From Aquimarina sp. Aq107 (lineage in GTDB: Bacteria > Bacteroidota > Bacteroidia > Flavobacteriales > Flavobacteriaceae), in assembly GCF_943733665.1 (NCBI RefSeq), contig NZ_OX030782.1, positions 2,776,501-2,840,500 on the forward strand: a stretch of DNA of 64,000 bases, read 5' to 3'. Below, piece after piece: positions 24,944 through 33,540 of the stretch. The notes beneath the pieces were generated by a model. That model searched no databases. It worked only from the letters and a program-made list of their open reading frames with translations, and was not told the origin of the DNA. The translations under genes were made by a program, and so were the position numbers. Positions within the stretch are counted from its first letter, which is position 1; the number at the start of each line of letters is the position of its first letter.

Positions 24944-27678
24944 TGACTTACATAATCTACAGTTCAGCACTTATAGGTTTGTCTTATTTGATATATAGAT
25001 TATTCCTATCTAAAGAGACTTTTTACAACCTAAATAGAGGAGTATTACTTAGCTTGATGGTAATCTCATTTTCTATACCTTTTATCTCCGTCCCAGAAAG
25101 TATATCTTTTAAAACAACCTTATTTCAGAAAGAAATTGTCGAAAATCCTACAACTAATTCTCTAGAAGTTGATGTTTATAACAATGAAAATCCAGTAAGC
25201 TTTTCCGAGAATACTACTACCGACATTGTTACTGATTCAATCAATCCTTCTATTATTTCTTTGGATTGGAAATCAATAATCCTCTATATCTATATTTTAG
25301 GAGTAATGGCATTCGGAGTTAATTTTTTAATTCAATTGATTGTATTATTATACAGGATGATAAAGTTTCCTACTATCGAAGTAGATGCATACAAAATTGT
25401 AGAAACGAATACTAATCATGCTCCCTACTCTTTTTGGAATAAGATATTTATCAATCCAAATCAATACAATCCAGATACATATTTGCAAATATTAAAACAT
25501 GAACAACTACATATTTCTGGAAAACATAGTTTAGACATGTTATTGGTAGAATTATTAGTCACTGTACAATGGTTTAATCCATTTGCTTGGTTATATCGTA
25601 AAGCGATTGACAATAATCTAGAATATCTTACAGATCATGGTATGCTTATTAAAGGGGAGGATAAAGAAGTATATCAAATGAATTTATTAAAAGTATCAAC
25701 CCCAGATATGCCAACAGGTTTGGCAACAAGTTACAATCAATCATTTCTCAAAAAACGAATCATTATGATGAATTCCAAAAAATCAACAGCAAAATCAGGA
25801 TGGAAATACCTAATCATTATTCCATTACTGGCAGTAACCGTATTATCTTTTAATCCGGTCAGTATTAACACATCAATTGACGAGTCTATTTCTAATGAAT
25901 TAGAAACTCCAAGTGATGAACATTTTAAAGAGTCCAAGTTTAAAAATGACTTTACCAGAGGAGCATGGGATGCAGAAGAAGGAGGTGGTAAACTATGTAT
26001 TATGTATAGAAATGCAGAACCTCTAAAAAGAAGTTATTGGTCTATAACACGTTGTTATGACCCTTCATTTTTTGCCAATTTTCCATCTGGCAGCAAACAA
26101 AAATTCGAAATTACACGAGATGCAGGAACCATGGTATTTAGTGGTCAATACGAAAACGGAATAGGCGATGGAAGATATACTTTTACACCTAATACCAGTT
26201 TTAGCAACGCATTATCTAAACAAGGATTTAAGGCAGATAATGAAGAGCTTGTGCATTGTTTTCTTACTGATTTTGATAATTCTTATTTGGCTTATCTAAA
26301 ACAAGAAAACCTTTCTTTAGATCAAGATGATTTTGAAGATATTATACACAAAGGACTTTCTTTAGAAAAATTGAAAATGTACAGAAAAGAATTATCCAAA
26401 TTAGGGTATACAGATTACACTATGAATGAGGTAAGTAAATTAAACCTATTTGATGTAGATGTTTCCTATATAAAATTCATTAATAACGTTAATGGTCAAC
26501 AAGCTACATTAAAAGAAATTACCAAAGCTAAAATTCATAATTTATCTCCAGAATTTATTAAATCTTATAATGACAATGGGTATAAAAAGATGTCCTTAAA
26601 TGACTATATGAGACTAAAGATTCATAATGTATCTCCTGATTTTATCGCAGATTTTAAAAAAGAAGGATACACAAATATTTCAGCAAAGGAGGCACAGAAC
26701 CTTAAAATCCACAATGTGACTCCACAATATGTGCAAGCTTATAAAAACGCTGGATACAAAAGCATTACTTTAAAAGAGGCTAAAAACCTAAAAATACATA
26801 ATGTAACTCCAGCATTTATAACCAGTTTTAAAACATCGGGTTATCCAAATATCACATTAAAAGAAGCTAGAAATCTAAAAATACATAATGTAACACCAGA
26901 CCTTATAAAATCATATAAAAAAGCAGGGCAAACCAATCTTTCTCTAAAAGAAGCTATCAAATTAAAAATTCATGGAATTTCTCCTGAACAAGCAAAAGCT
27001 GCTCAACAAAACGGACAGTCAAGTTCTTCTACAAGTAGTTCGGGAAAAGGATATCAAGAAGTTAAACAAAATCCTAATGATTTTATAAAACAATTTAAGG
27101 CACTTGGTTATGAAAACGCTTCTGTAGATGATATCATTTCACTTAAAATTCATAACGTAACTCCAGATTTCATAAAAAAATATCACGCCGCAGGTTATAA
27201 GAATATTCCTTTAGATAAAGTTGTAGGTTTAAAAATTCATAATGTGACTCCAGAATTCGTTAATACCTTTAAAAAAGCTGGATATAAGAATATTTCTATA
27301 GATGAGGCAATGTCATTAAAAATACATAATGTATCGCCAGATGTTGCTAAAGAGTATAAAAATATTGGATATAGTAATTTAGATATTGACGATTTAATGT
27401 CTTTGAAGATTCACAATATTTCTCCTGAATATATTAAAGAATTTAAGAAAACTAGGTTTGGTAACCTTCCCTTAGATGATATTATGTCTTTCAAAATACA
27501 TAATGTAACTCCAGAGTTTATAAAAACATTTGAAGATCTGGGTTATAAGAATATCACAGAGGACCAAGCGCAAAGTTTAAAAATTCATGGAGTAACTCCA
27601 GAGTTTGTAAAATCATTAAAAGAACAAGACAATGATGTCTCTCTTGATCAAGCAATAAGAATAAAAATTTATTTCTAA
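24943..27678 (+). CDS. M56 family (BlaR1-like) membrane metalloprotease with twelve 29-residue repeats
   Basis: A 911-residue sensor protease. Four or so N-terminal membrane segments frame the zinc site HEQLH (186-190), with E/D ligand region NNLEYLTDHGML. After a fifth helix (WKYLIIIPLLAVTVLSFNPV), a periplasmic domain (~310-460) is followed by a repeat region from ~530 to the end. Each unit reads LKIHNVTPEFI, a helix, then GYKNISLDEA; twelve KIHN/KIHG motifs can be counted, with a Ser-rich linker (SSSSTSSSG) after the sixth. The protein probably senses an envelope signal and cleaves the upstream BlaI. There is no penicillin-binding sensor domain. Confidence 0.88.
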   Translation: MTYIIYSSALIGLSYLIYRLFLSKETFYNLNRGVLLSLMVISFSIPFISVPESISFKTTLFQKEIVENPTTNSLEVDVYNNENPVSFSENTTTDIVTDSINPSIISLDWKSIILYIYILGVMAFGVNFLIQLIVLLYRMIKFPTIEVDAYKIVETNTNHAPYSFWNKIFINPNQYNPDTYLQILKHEQLHISGKHSLDMLLVELLVTVQWFNPFAWLYRKAIDNNLEYLTDHGMLIKGEDKEVYQMNLLKVSTPDMPTGLATSYNQSFLKKRIIMMNSKKSTAKSGWKYLIIIPLLAVTVLSFNPVSINTSIDESISNELETPSDEHFKESKFKNDFTRGAWDAEEGGGKLCIMYRNAEPLKRSYWSITRCYDPSFFANFPSGSKQKFEITRDAGTMVFSGQYENGIGDGRYTFTPNTSFSNALSKQGFKADNEELVHCFLTDFDNSYLAYLKQENLSLDQDDFEDIIHKGLSLEKLKMYRKELSKLGYTDYTMNEVSKLNLFDVDVSYIKFINNVNGQQATLKEITKAKIHNLSPEFIKSYNDNGYKKMSLNDYMRLKIHNVSPDFIADFKKEGYTNISAKEAQNLKIHNVTPQYVQAYKNAGYKSITLKEAKNLKIHNVTPAFITSFKTSGYPNITLKEARNLKIHNVTPDLIKSYKKAGQTNLSLKEAIKLKIHGISPEQAKAAQQNGQSSSSTSSSGKGYQEVKQNPNDFIKQFKALGYENASVDDIISLKIHNVTPDFIKKYHAAGYKNIPLDKVVGLKIHNVTPEFVNTFKKAGYKNISIDEAMSLKIHNVSPDVAKEYKNIGYSNLDIDDLMSLKIHNISPEYIKEFKKTRFGNLPLDDIMSFKIHNVTPEFIKTFEDLGYKNITEDQAQSLKIHGVTPEFVKSLKEQDNDVSLDQAIRIKIYF
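26527..27663 (+). repeat. 87-bp coding repeats (12 units) in the M56 protein gene
   Basis: A periodic coding repeat of about 87 bp (29 residues). The best marker is LKIHNVTPE. Six units run to a Ser-rich linker around 27010-27060, then six more to the stop. Copies diverge at the DNA level by many synonymous changes, so the array is old and not a recent slippage product. Confidence 0.8.
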
Positions 27679-27726
27679 GCGAAGCTATAGAAAACTAATC
27701 AATCATTTATACATTCATCAATCATT

Positions 27727-27763
27727 AAAAATGCTGTTACTTATAATCTGTAACAGCATTTTT
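27727..27763. terminator. bidirectional rho-independent terminator
   Basis: A 14-bp perfect stem AAAAATGCTGTTAC/GTAACAGCATTTTT (27727-27740, 27750-27763) flanked by A and T runs. It serves the M56 gene on the plus strand and could serve the 27833-31300 operon on the minus strand. Confidence 0.88.
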
Positions 27764-27832
27764 ATTAATCTTAACCGATTAAACAAGCATTATAAATCAT
27801 CTTATATAATCAAAATCTATATAAAACTTAGA

Positions 27833-28741
27833 TTATTTGTGGATATGCAATCCTATTTGTCTATGTATTCTGAGTGAATTGTCTTTTTCTCTTCTCCAAT
27901 ATGAAATCCCTGATCCTGCGGTATTACCTGAAAATCCTGGCACTGTCCAATCTACATAAAACCCTCCATATTTGATGTATCCATTTTCTACTTTATCATA
28001 TGCATACGTCATAATCTCAAGAGAATCAATTTGTACTGGATTCTTATAATATGCTTTATAATGATCCAACAAAACAGCTTTTCCTGTTTTAATGGTATCG
28101 GCGAATGGTAAATACATGGTATCATCAGTATATGAATCTGCAGTTTTTTCAGGAATTCTAGCTATTACATTACTTTTTCCCAAAGTTGTATAAGCCATCA
28201 ATTCTCTTGGCACTTCAATAGTTTTAGATATAGATGTACTAGCTTCTGGGACCAAAAACACTTTAGGATCATCAATATGCTCTAGATATCCAAATGCTTC
28301 TGCTCGTATCTTTAATTTTCCATTAGTCTTCTTTTTCCAAACATTAAAATACTTTCCATTTAATTTTTTCGAGTTTTCAAAAACTTTGGTAAACAACCCT
28401 ATTTCTATAATTCTGTTAGAAAATTCTATAACATCGATCGTTTTCCTATGATATTCTTTAACATTTTGTCTCGCAAATATGATGTCATAATATAGTTTAA
28501 TATTATCACTATGTACTATTAATGGATTGTAATCCGTAAATAACAAAGATTCTTGATCATACAGATCTTGTATTACTTCAAAAGAACCTGTCTTTATTGC
28601 TGTACTAATTCTTTTATTATATTCTCGCAAAAGATCTTCTACCCTTTCTGATTCTTGTAATTTATTAATCTTATTACTTTTTGAGTTTTCACAAGCCAAT
28701 AACATAATTAATATAATAGTTAGGAATATAAAATTTTTCAT
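27833..28741 (-). CDS. lipoprotein with two NTF2-like (SnoaL/DUF4440) domains
   Basis: A 302-residue lipoprotein (signal ends MLLACEN). Two NTF2-like units follow: ~30-155 (EYNKRISTAIKTGSFEVIQDLYDQ, quoted in part as STAIKTGSFEVIQDLYDQ, then KYFNVWKKKTNGKLKIRAEAF) and ~175-300 (ending SYWRREKDNSLRIHRQIG). It is the last gene of a four-gene leftward cluster starting at 31300 and is a paralogue of the 30362-31300 protein. The domain usually binds small ligands or has isomerase-type chemistry; no role is known here. Confidence 0.7.
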   Translation of the reverse strand: MKNFIFLTIILIMLLACENSKSNKINKLQESERVEDLLREYNKRISTAIKTGSFEVIQDLYDQESLLFTDYNPLIVHSDNIKLYYDIIFARQNVKEYHRKTIDVIEFSNRIIEIGLFTKVFENSKKLNGKYFNVWKKKTNGKLKIRAEAFGYLEHIDDPKVFLVPEASTSISKTIEVPRELMAYTTLGKSNVIARIPEKTADSYTDDTMYLPFADTIKTGKAVLLDHYKAYYKNPVQIDSLEIMTYAYDKVENGYIKYGGFYVDWTVPGFSGNTAGSGISYWRREKDNSLRIHRQIGLHIHK

Positions 28742-28770
28742 GTTCTGTCTTTTAAAATTCTCAATCTTGT

Positions 28771-29238
28771 TTATGAAGTCATATTAAAAATCACTTTCCA
28801 AATTTTCAAAGAATCATCTTTCATCCTTCTAAAAATAAATAAGTTTTTAGTACTAAAAGTGTTTGATGTTTCGGTATTTGCTGGATAGAAAACTCCAGTT
28901 ACTTTGCCCTGCATCACCACTATTTCTTGATAAGAGTGTATCTCTGTTATTTCATGTTTCATATCAGCAAAACCAAATTCTTTTTCTTTATCAATATGTG
29001 CTATCAAGGTCATTTTATCAGTAATTAAAGACTGATTCGGAGCCATATGAACGAGATCATCTACCCAAACTTTCATTTTATCTTCTGCAGAAATAGTATG
29101 ATTATCTAATATTTTTAAAATAGCCATCACGGATTTCTGATCTTTTTCTGTAGAAAAATTTTGTTTTTCTTTTTGATTATTACATCCTGTTCCTAACAAT
29201 ATAATTATCAATATTATTGTGATATTTTTTATCTGCAT
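28771..29238 (-). CDS. NTF2-like (SnoaL) lipoprotein
   Basis: A 155-residue lipoprotein. The ATG at 29238 is preferred because it begins the signal MQIKNITIILIIILLGTGC; an earlier Met at 29256 adds six residues and crowds the upstream stop. A single NTF2-like unit follows (KVWVDDLVHMAPNQSLITDKM, quoted in part as VWVDDLVHMAPNQSLITD, then FIFRRMKDDSLKIWKVIF). It sits between the esterase-like gene and the two-domain NTF2 lipoprotein, all in one direction and within 30 bp of each other. Confidence 0.75.
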   Translation of the reverse strand: MQIKNITIILIIILLGTGCNNQKEKQNFSTEKDQKSVMAILKILDNHTISAEDKMKVWVDDLVHMAPNQSLITDKMTLIAHIDKEKEFGFADMKHEITEIHSYQEIVVMQGKVTGVFYPANTETSNTFSTKNLFIFRRMKDDSLKIWKVIFNMTS

Positions 29239-29259
29239 AAGTATCAATTTAAACATTCA

Positions 29260-30330
29260 TTAAAAGGATAAGTGTTTGTTTAAAAAAGGTAAAACTCTTG
29301 TGGCTAAGCGCCCTTCATCTCCCCAATACTTATTCCAAGGATCTCCCACAAATTCTTCTCCCTTATGATCTACTCCCAAATCCATCAGTTTTTTACTAAA
29401 CCTACGATTAGAAATTACGTGTGCTTGTGTTTGATCAAATCTTGCCCAATCAAATGCAATTGCGGTAAGGTTTCTTAAATTATCAGCATACTCATCCAAC
29501 CGTTCATCGAGATGAAATTCTCTTTGCTCTTTTCTTATATTTTTTGGATGAAGTTGTAAAACGTTATTTTCATCTTTTTCAAATAGAAAATCGCAAAACA
29601 AAGGAGATCTATTTGGATTAGGAAGAAATGCCTGGCATACACTAGTAAAAATCTTAGTCCTAATATCATCACCTACTTCTTCATAAGATCTTGCCACCAA
29701 CACTTTATCCCAATCAACGCCCAAAGAAATTCTTGGTAAATACCCCGAACCAGTAGCTACTGGATGCAATGCATAAACAATATTAAAAATTTCTGGATAC
29801 GCCATAGCAACTTTTAATGCTCCTCTTCCACCCATAAAATGACCGATTACCGCTCTGCTATTTTTATCAGAAATAGTTCGATACTTGTTATCTATAAAGG
29901 GAACCAATTCTTCAGTAATAAAATCTAGCCAAAAACCACTTGTACTTGAATTTTCAAATAGACTTCCAATGGTTGGCGATGTGAAATCAGGCACTACCAG
30001 AATAAATTTTTTAGATTTATTTTCTATGATATTCTTATCAATTATTTCTGGAGTTTTATGATCAGAAACCACCTGATTTGGATTTTCAAATAAACTATGG
30101 AAATAATAGACTACTGGATATTTATTTTTTGATGATGAATAACCTGGCGGAAGGTAAATTTTAATATTTCTATTAGTATTTAATCCTATTTTATTTTTAG
30201 CTAGAATCCTGGACTCAATAGTGTCATCTATAATACTACCCTTTATTTTATATTGTGCAGAAGTAGTATGAATACATAAGAATATTAGACAGGATGATAT
30301 TGATATTTTCTTCAAAAAAGCAGTATACAT
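29260..30330 (-). CDS. exported esterase-like alpha/beta-hydrolase with Phe in place of the nucleophile Ser
   Basis: A 356-residue protein with a signal peptide (CIHTTSAQ end) and the esterase D/S-formylglutathione hydrolase-type fold (PF00756): NIKIYLPPGYSSSKNKYPVVYYFH (quoted in part as YLPPGYSSSKNKYPVVYYFH) and SRAVIGHFMGGRGALKVAM. The nucleophile elbow reads GHFMGG, so the expected Ser is F165 (codon at 29836-29838, TTT). It may be catalytically dead, or use another residue. Central gene of the leftward NTF2/esterase cluster divergent from LytS/LytTR. Confidence 0.75.
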   Translation of the reverse strand: MYTAFLKKISISSCLIFLCIHTTSAQYKIKGSIIDDTIESRILAKNKIGLNTNRNIKIYLPPGYSSSKNKYPVVYYFHSLFENPNQVVSDHKTPEIIDKNIIENKSKKFILVVPDFTSPTIGSLFENSSTSGFWLDFITEELVPFIDNKYRTISDKNSRAVIGHFMGGRGALKVAMAYPEIFNIVYALHPVATGSGYLPRISLGVDWDKVLVARSYEEVGDDIRTKIFTSVCQAFLPNPNRSPLFCDFLFEKDENNVLQLHPKNIRKEQREFHLDERLDEYADNLRNLTAIAFDWARFDQTQAHVISNRRFSKKLMDLGVDHKGEEFVGDPWNKYWGDEGRLATRVLPFLNKHLSF

Positions 30331-30361
30331 AATAGAGTTCTTTATGGATGGATTAATTTAT

Positions 30362-31300
30362 TTAATAGTTATAATCATACGTTGATATCTGTCTTACAAT
30401 TTTTAAGGTTCCATTAGATGCTCTCTGCCATATCTTTATTCCTTTACCAGTACTAATGCCAGAATGTTCATTATTTCTCCAATTGGCTATATGACTCGCA
30501 TAATTCACTACATAATCTCCTAAGTCATTTATGTAGTTGTTTCTAATATTTAGTTTCTCGAAAACTGGAAGTTCTACAACGTGATCTTTGATAAACTTAT
30601 CTAGTTCAGCTTTATCTTTAAAAACTGGCTTATAGCTAAAAAAAGCGATCGCATCATCGGCATATAATTGCGCCCATAATGTATGATCTCTTTGTGCTAT
30701 AAATTCCTCTGTGAAATGATTAATACTTGCAATTTCGAATCTAATGTTACTATTTATCGGAAGATGCTCCTGATATGCCAAAATAGTACCTGGAATATTA
30801 TCAAACTTTAATTGTTCAGTAATATCGGTATGATGGTTATAATTCCATATTTCTGAAAGTAAGGAAATGTTATTTTCTTGTTTTACCCATATATTCATAT
30901 ATTTTCCATTAAGTTCTTCGACTGCACCTCCCTTTTTTAATCGAATTTTCATAACAAATTCACCTAATACGCAAATCTGAGATCCTAAATCCAGAGTTTC
31001 AATATTCTTTCTTTTGTACTCGATAATAACAAATCGATCAAAGAATGCTTTGTAATATCGCATTGCATTCTTTTTTCCTATAAGTGTTTTTTGAAAAGCG
31101 GGCATCAGATAAATGTCATCAGAATAATAGCCTTCTATCATCTCTGGAGTAGCGTTTATCATTGCTTTATTACTATCCTCAACAAACCTATTTAGAGCAG
31201 TATTAATATCATTCTCACTGATCATTTTAGTCTGAGCTATTATCATTAAGGTATGTAGTAAAAAAAATAGCCAGAATAGTCCATCTCTAATTTGTTTCAT
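30362..31300 (-). CDS. exported protein with two NTF2-like domains
   Basis: A 312-residue protein with an N-terminal signal (LLHTLMIIAQ end). Two NTF2-like units are visible: ~25-165 (FVEDSNKAMINATPEMIEGYYSDDI, quoted in part as SNKAMINATPEMIEGYYSD, then KYMNIWVKQENNISLLSEIW) and ~185-312 (IKIWQRASNGTLKIVRQIS at the end). It is a paralogue of 27833-28741. First gene of the leftward four-gene cluster, facing the LytS/LytTR system across a 234-bp gap that contains a LytTR-type direct repeat. Function unknown. Confidence 0.7.
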   Translation of the reverse strand: MKQIRDGLFWLFFLLHTLMIIAQTKMISENDINTALNRFVEDSNKAMINATPEMIEGYYSDDIYLMPAFQKTLIGKKNAMRYYKAFFDRFVIIEYKRKNIETLDLGSQICVLGEFVMKIRLKKGGAVEELNGKYMNIWVKQENNISLLSEIWNYNHHTDITEQLKFDNIPGTILAYQEHLPINSNIRFEIASINHFTEEFIAQRDHTLWAQLYADDAIAFFSYKPVFKDKAELDKFIKDHVVELPVFEKLNIRNNYINDLGDYVVNYASHIANWRNNEHSGISTGKGIKIWQRASNGTLKIVRQISTYDYNY

Positions 31301-31444
31301 ACAGTTTTAGTTTTAGTGGTTTCAACTAAAATATTCTGAAAACGAACATAGTAACTCCTGAAATTGACAAAATCATTATAAGTATTGATATATAACAAAA
31401 ATGACGTATTTGCTTTCATAAAAGAGCACTAAACAAGATCAACA

Positions 31445-31474
31445 CACTTTCATCAATAATTTGAATACGTTCAT
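31445..31474. promoter_or_regulatory. candidate LytTR response-regulator binding site (direct repeat)
   Basis: Two 9-bp sites on the same strand, 21 bp apart: CACTTTCAT (31445-31453) and TACGTTCAT (31466-31474). The second fits the published LytTR consensus [TA][AC][CA]GTTN[AG][TG] at all nine positions, the first at seven. Flanks repeat too (TTCATCAATAA in both). The site is in the gap between the NTF2/esterase operon and the LytS/LytTR genes. Confidence 0.65.
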
Positions 31475-31534
31475 CAATAAATTAGAACCTCAACTCATGT
31501 TTAAAAACTATTTTCTTATTTTAATAGATTGTAA

Positions 31535-32707
31535 ATGATATCATTTATGTCGATACAATTAAATACTATAAAAAACTCTAAAATACTTATTGGTTTATAC
31601 CATTATAAGGCACATCATCTAGTGTTTTGGTTTGTTTATCATTATATGTGGTGGGCAATTGGTATTGGCAGTGCTAAAGAAGCTGCTTATAACATTTTTT
31701 TTTCGCCATATAATGTAAAATTTTTGTTCTATTTTATTTTTCAAGCTGCAGCTGTATATTTTAATTTATACTACTTGATACCTAAGTTTTTAGAGAAAAG
31801 AAAATACTTCACATACCTCTCCTTTTTTAGTTTAACCATATTAATTACTGTATTAATCATTACTGCTGGTTATTTTGTTGCAGCTTATGTTTCTGATACT
31901 ACCCTTACTGAATTATTTGGTGAGCAAACCTTTGTTTCTCTATTAAAATCAGGTCCTTTATCTTCTACACTGGCTAGTATGACATTGGCGATGAGTATAA
32001 AATTGACTGAAAAATGGATTAAATCGCAGCAACAGCAACAGTTATTAGAAAAAGAAAAAATAGAAACAGAGCTTAAATTTTTGAAATCTCAATTTAATCC
32101 TCATTTCTTATTTAACACTATCAATTCCATTTTTGTTTTAATTCATAAAAACCCGGATATGGCCTCAGAATCATTAGCCAGCTTTTCAGATCTTATGCGG
32201 TATCAATTATATGAATGTAATGAAGCCAAAATCCCTCTAGAAAAAGAGATTGATTATCTTCATAATTTTATTAATCTTGGGAAACTTCGTCTTGACCAAA
32301 CAGTAAAAGTGACTACTTCGATCAAAGATCAAATGTACGGTGATTGGTCTATAGCACCCTTTATTCTAATGCCATTTGTAGAAAATGCTTTTAAACACGT
32401 TTCTCAAGGTATGGATCAAAAAAACTGGATTGATATAAAACTTCATAATACAGAAAATGAAATCATATTTGAAATAACAAACTCTATTAATTCCTATGAT
32501 AATTATACAACGGAAGATCTTATGAAAAATAATGGAATTGGATTAAAAAATGTACAAAGAAGATTAGATTTAATCTATAAAGATCAATATAATCTTTATA
32601 CCAAAAAAACTAAAGAATTATATCGAGTAGCACTTAAATTAAAGTTGAACTCACACTCAGTTTCTTCTGAAGATGTAATTACATCTATGGCGACATTACA
32701 ATCTTAA
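31535..32707 (+). CDS. LytS-type sensor histidine kinase (His_kinase family)
   Basis: A 390-residue membrane kinase. Four N-terminal transmembrane segments (to about residue 155) precede a coiled linker (KWIKSQQQQQLLEKEKIETEL) quoted in part as SQQQQQLLEKEKIE. The PF06580 domain contains H190 in FNPHFLFNTINS. An ATPase domain follows (MPFVENAFKHVS, GIGLKNVQRRL). It probably phosphorylates the LytTR regulator encoded 11 bp downstream. Signal unknown. No extracellular sensor domain is visible. Confidence 0.92.
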   Translation: MISFMSIQLNTIKNSKILIGLYHYKAHHLVFWFVYHYMWWAIGIGSAKEAAYNIFFSPYNVKFLFYFIFQAAAVYFNLYYLIPKFLEKRKYFTYLSFFSLTILITVLIITAGYFVAAYVSDTTLTELFGEQTFVSLLKSGPLSSTLASMTLAMSIKLTEKWIKSQQQQQLLEKEKIETELKFLKSQFNPHFLFNTINSIFVLIHKNPDMASESLASFSDLMRYQLYECNEAKIPLEKEIDYLHNFINLGKLRLDQTVKVTTSIKDQMYGDWSIAPFILMPFVENAFKHVSQGMDQKNWIDIKLHNTENEIIFEITNSINSYDNYTTEDLMKNNGIGLKNVQRRLDLIYKDQYNLYTKKTKELYRVALKLKLNSHSVSSEDVITSMATLQS

Positions 32708-32718
32708 AAAAGATAATT

Positions 32719-33453
32719 ATGGTTTTAAAATGTATTGTAATTGATGATGAACCACTGGCAAGAGAATGCATAACAAATTACATTAATGAAGTAGATTTTT
32801 TAGAGTTACAAGGAACTTGTAGTAACCCTTTGGAAATTACTAAAATTAAAAACACTCACGAAGTAGAGTTACTTTTTTTAGATATTCAGATGCCTAGAAT
32901 GAATGGAATAGAATTTTTAAAATCTATGAAGTCTAAACCTTTGGTAATAATCACAACTGCTTTTCCCAACTATGCTTTAGAAGGTTTTGATTTAGATGTA
33001 ATGGACTATTTGCTAAAGCCGATCACCTTTACTCGTTTTTTTAAAGCGGTATGTAAAGTAAAAGAGCAATACATTCTCTTACAAAATAACACTAATATAA
33101 ACTCTAACAAAGAAAATAAAACCGCCAATTATGTTTTCATAAAATGTGATAGCAGTTATAAGAAAATATACTTTGACGATATTCTGTTTATTAAGGCTAT
33201 GCAAAACTATGTAGCATTCCATACATCTGACGGAAAAAAGCACCTCTCATTAATCCCCCTAAAAGAAGTAGCAAAACAACTTAATTCTGAAATGTTTATG
33301 CAAGTTCATAAGTCATTTATTATACATATTCATAAAATTGAAGCTATCGAAACAGAAGGAATATCCATAAAATCTCATCATATTCCATTAGGTCGAAATT
33401 ATAAAGAAGCTATTATGAAAAAGATAGTAAATGATAAAATTTTAAAAAGATAA
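32719..33453 (+). CDS. LytTR family response regulator
   Basis: A 244-residue regulator. The receiver domain has the acidic pocket at VIDDEPLA and D55 in LFLDIQMPRMNG. The LytTR DNA-binding domain (~140-240) holds YVFIKCDSSYKKIYFDDILFI and MQNYVAFHTSDGKKHLSLIPL, both quoted in part as YVFIKCDSSYKKIYFDD and YVAFHTSDGKKHLSL. LytTR proteins bind two direct 9-bp repeats ~21 bp apart; such a repeat lies upstream of its partner kinase (31445-31474). Followed by a strong bidirectional terminator. Confidence 0.93.
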   Translation: MVLKCIVIDDEPLARECITNYINEVDFLELQGTCSNPLEITKIKNTHEVELLFLDIQMPRMNGIEFLKSMKSKPLVIITTAFPNYALEGFDLDVMDYLLKPITFTRFFKAVCKVKEQYILLQNNTNINSNKENKTANYVFIKCDSSYKKIYFDDILFIKAMQNYVAFHTSDGKKHLSLIPLKEVAKQLNSEMFMQVHKSFIIHIHKIEAIETEGISIKSHHIPLGRNYKEAIMKKIVNDKILKR

Positions 33454-33471
33454 TCACATTCTAACCTTGCA

Positions 33472-33505
33472 AAAAGGCTGCTAACGGAATAGTTAGCAGC
33501 CTTTT
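33472..33505. terminator. bidirectional rho-independent terminator
   Basis: A 14-bp perfect stem AAAAGGCTGCTAAC/GTTAGCAGCCTTTT (33472-33485, 33492-33505) with a 6-base loop, between the LytTR regulator and the convergent gltD gene. A and T runs on both sides make it work both ways. Confidence 0.9.
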
Positions 33506-33540
33506 ATTAACACTAATATTGAATATTAGATTCTAAAAAA

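Noticed and set aside
26527..27663. CRISPR-like array
   Set aside because: The 87-bp periodicity is coding (29-residue repeats), without conserved repeats and unique spacers.
24502..27678. BlaI/BlaR pair as a beta-lactam resistance locus
   Set aside because: The M56 protein has no penicillin-binding domain and no dedicated beta-lactamase gene is adjacent.
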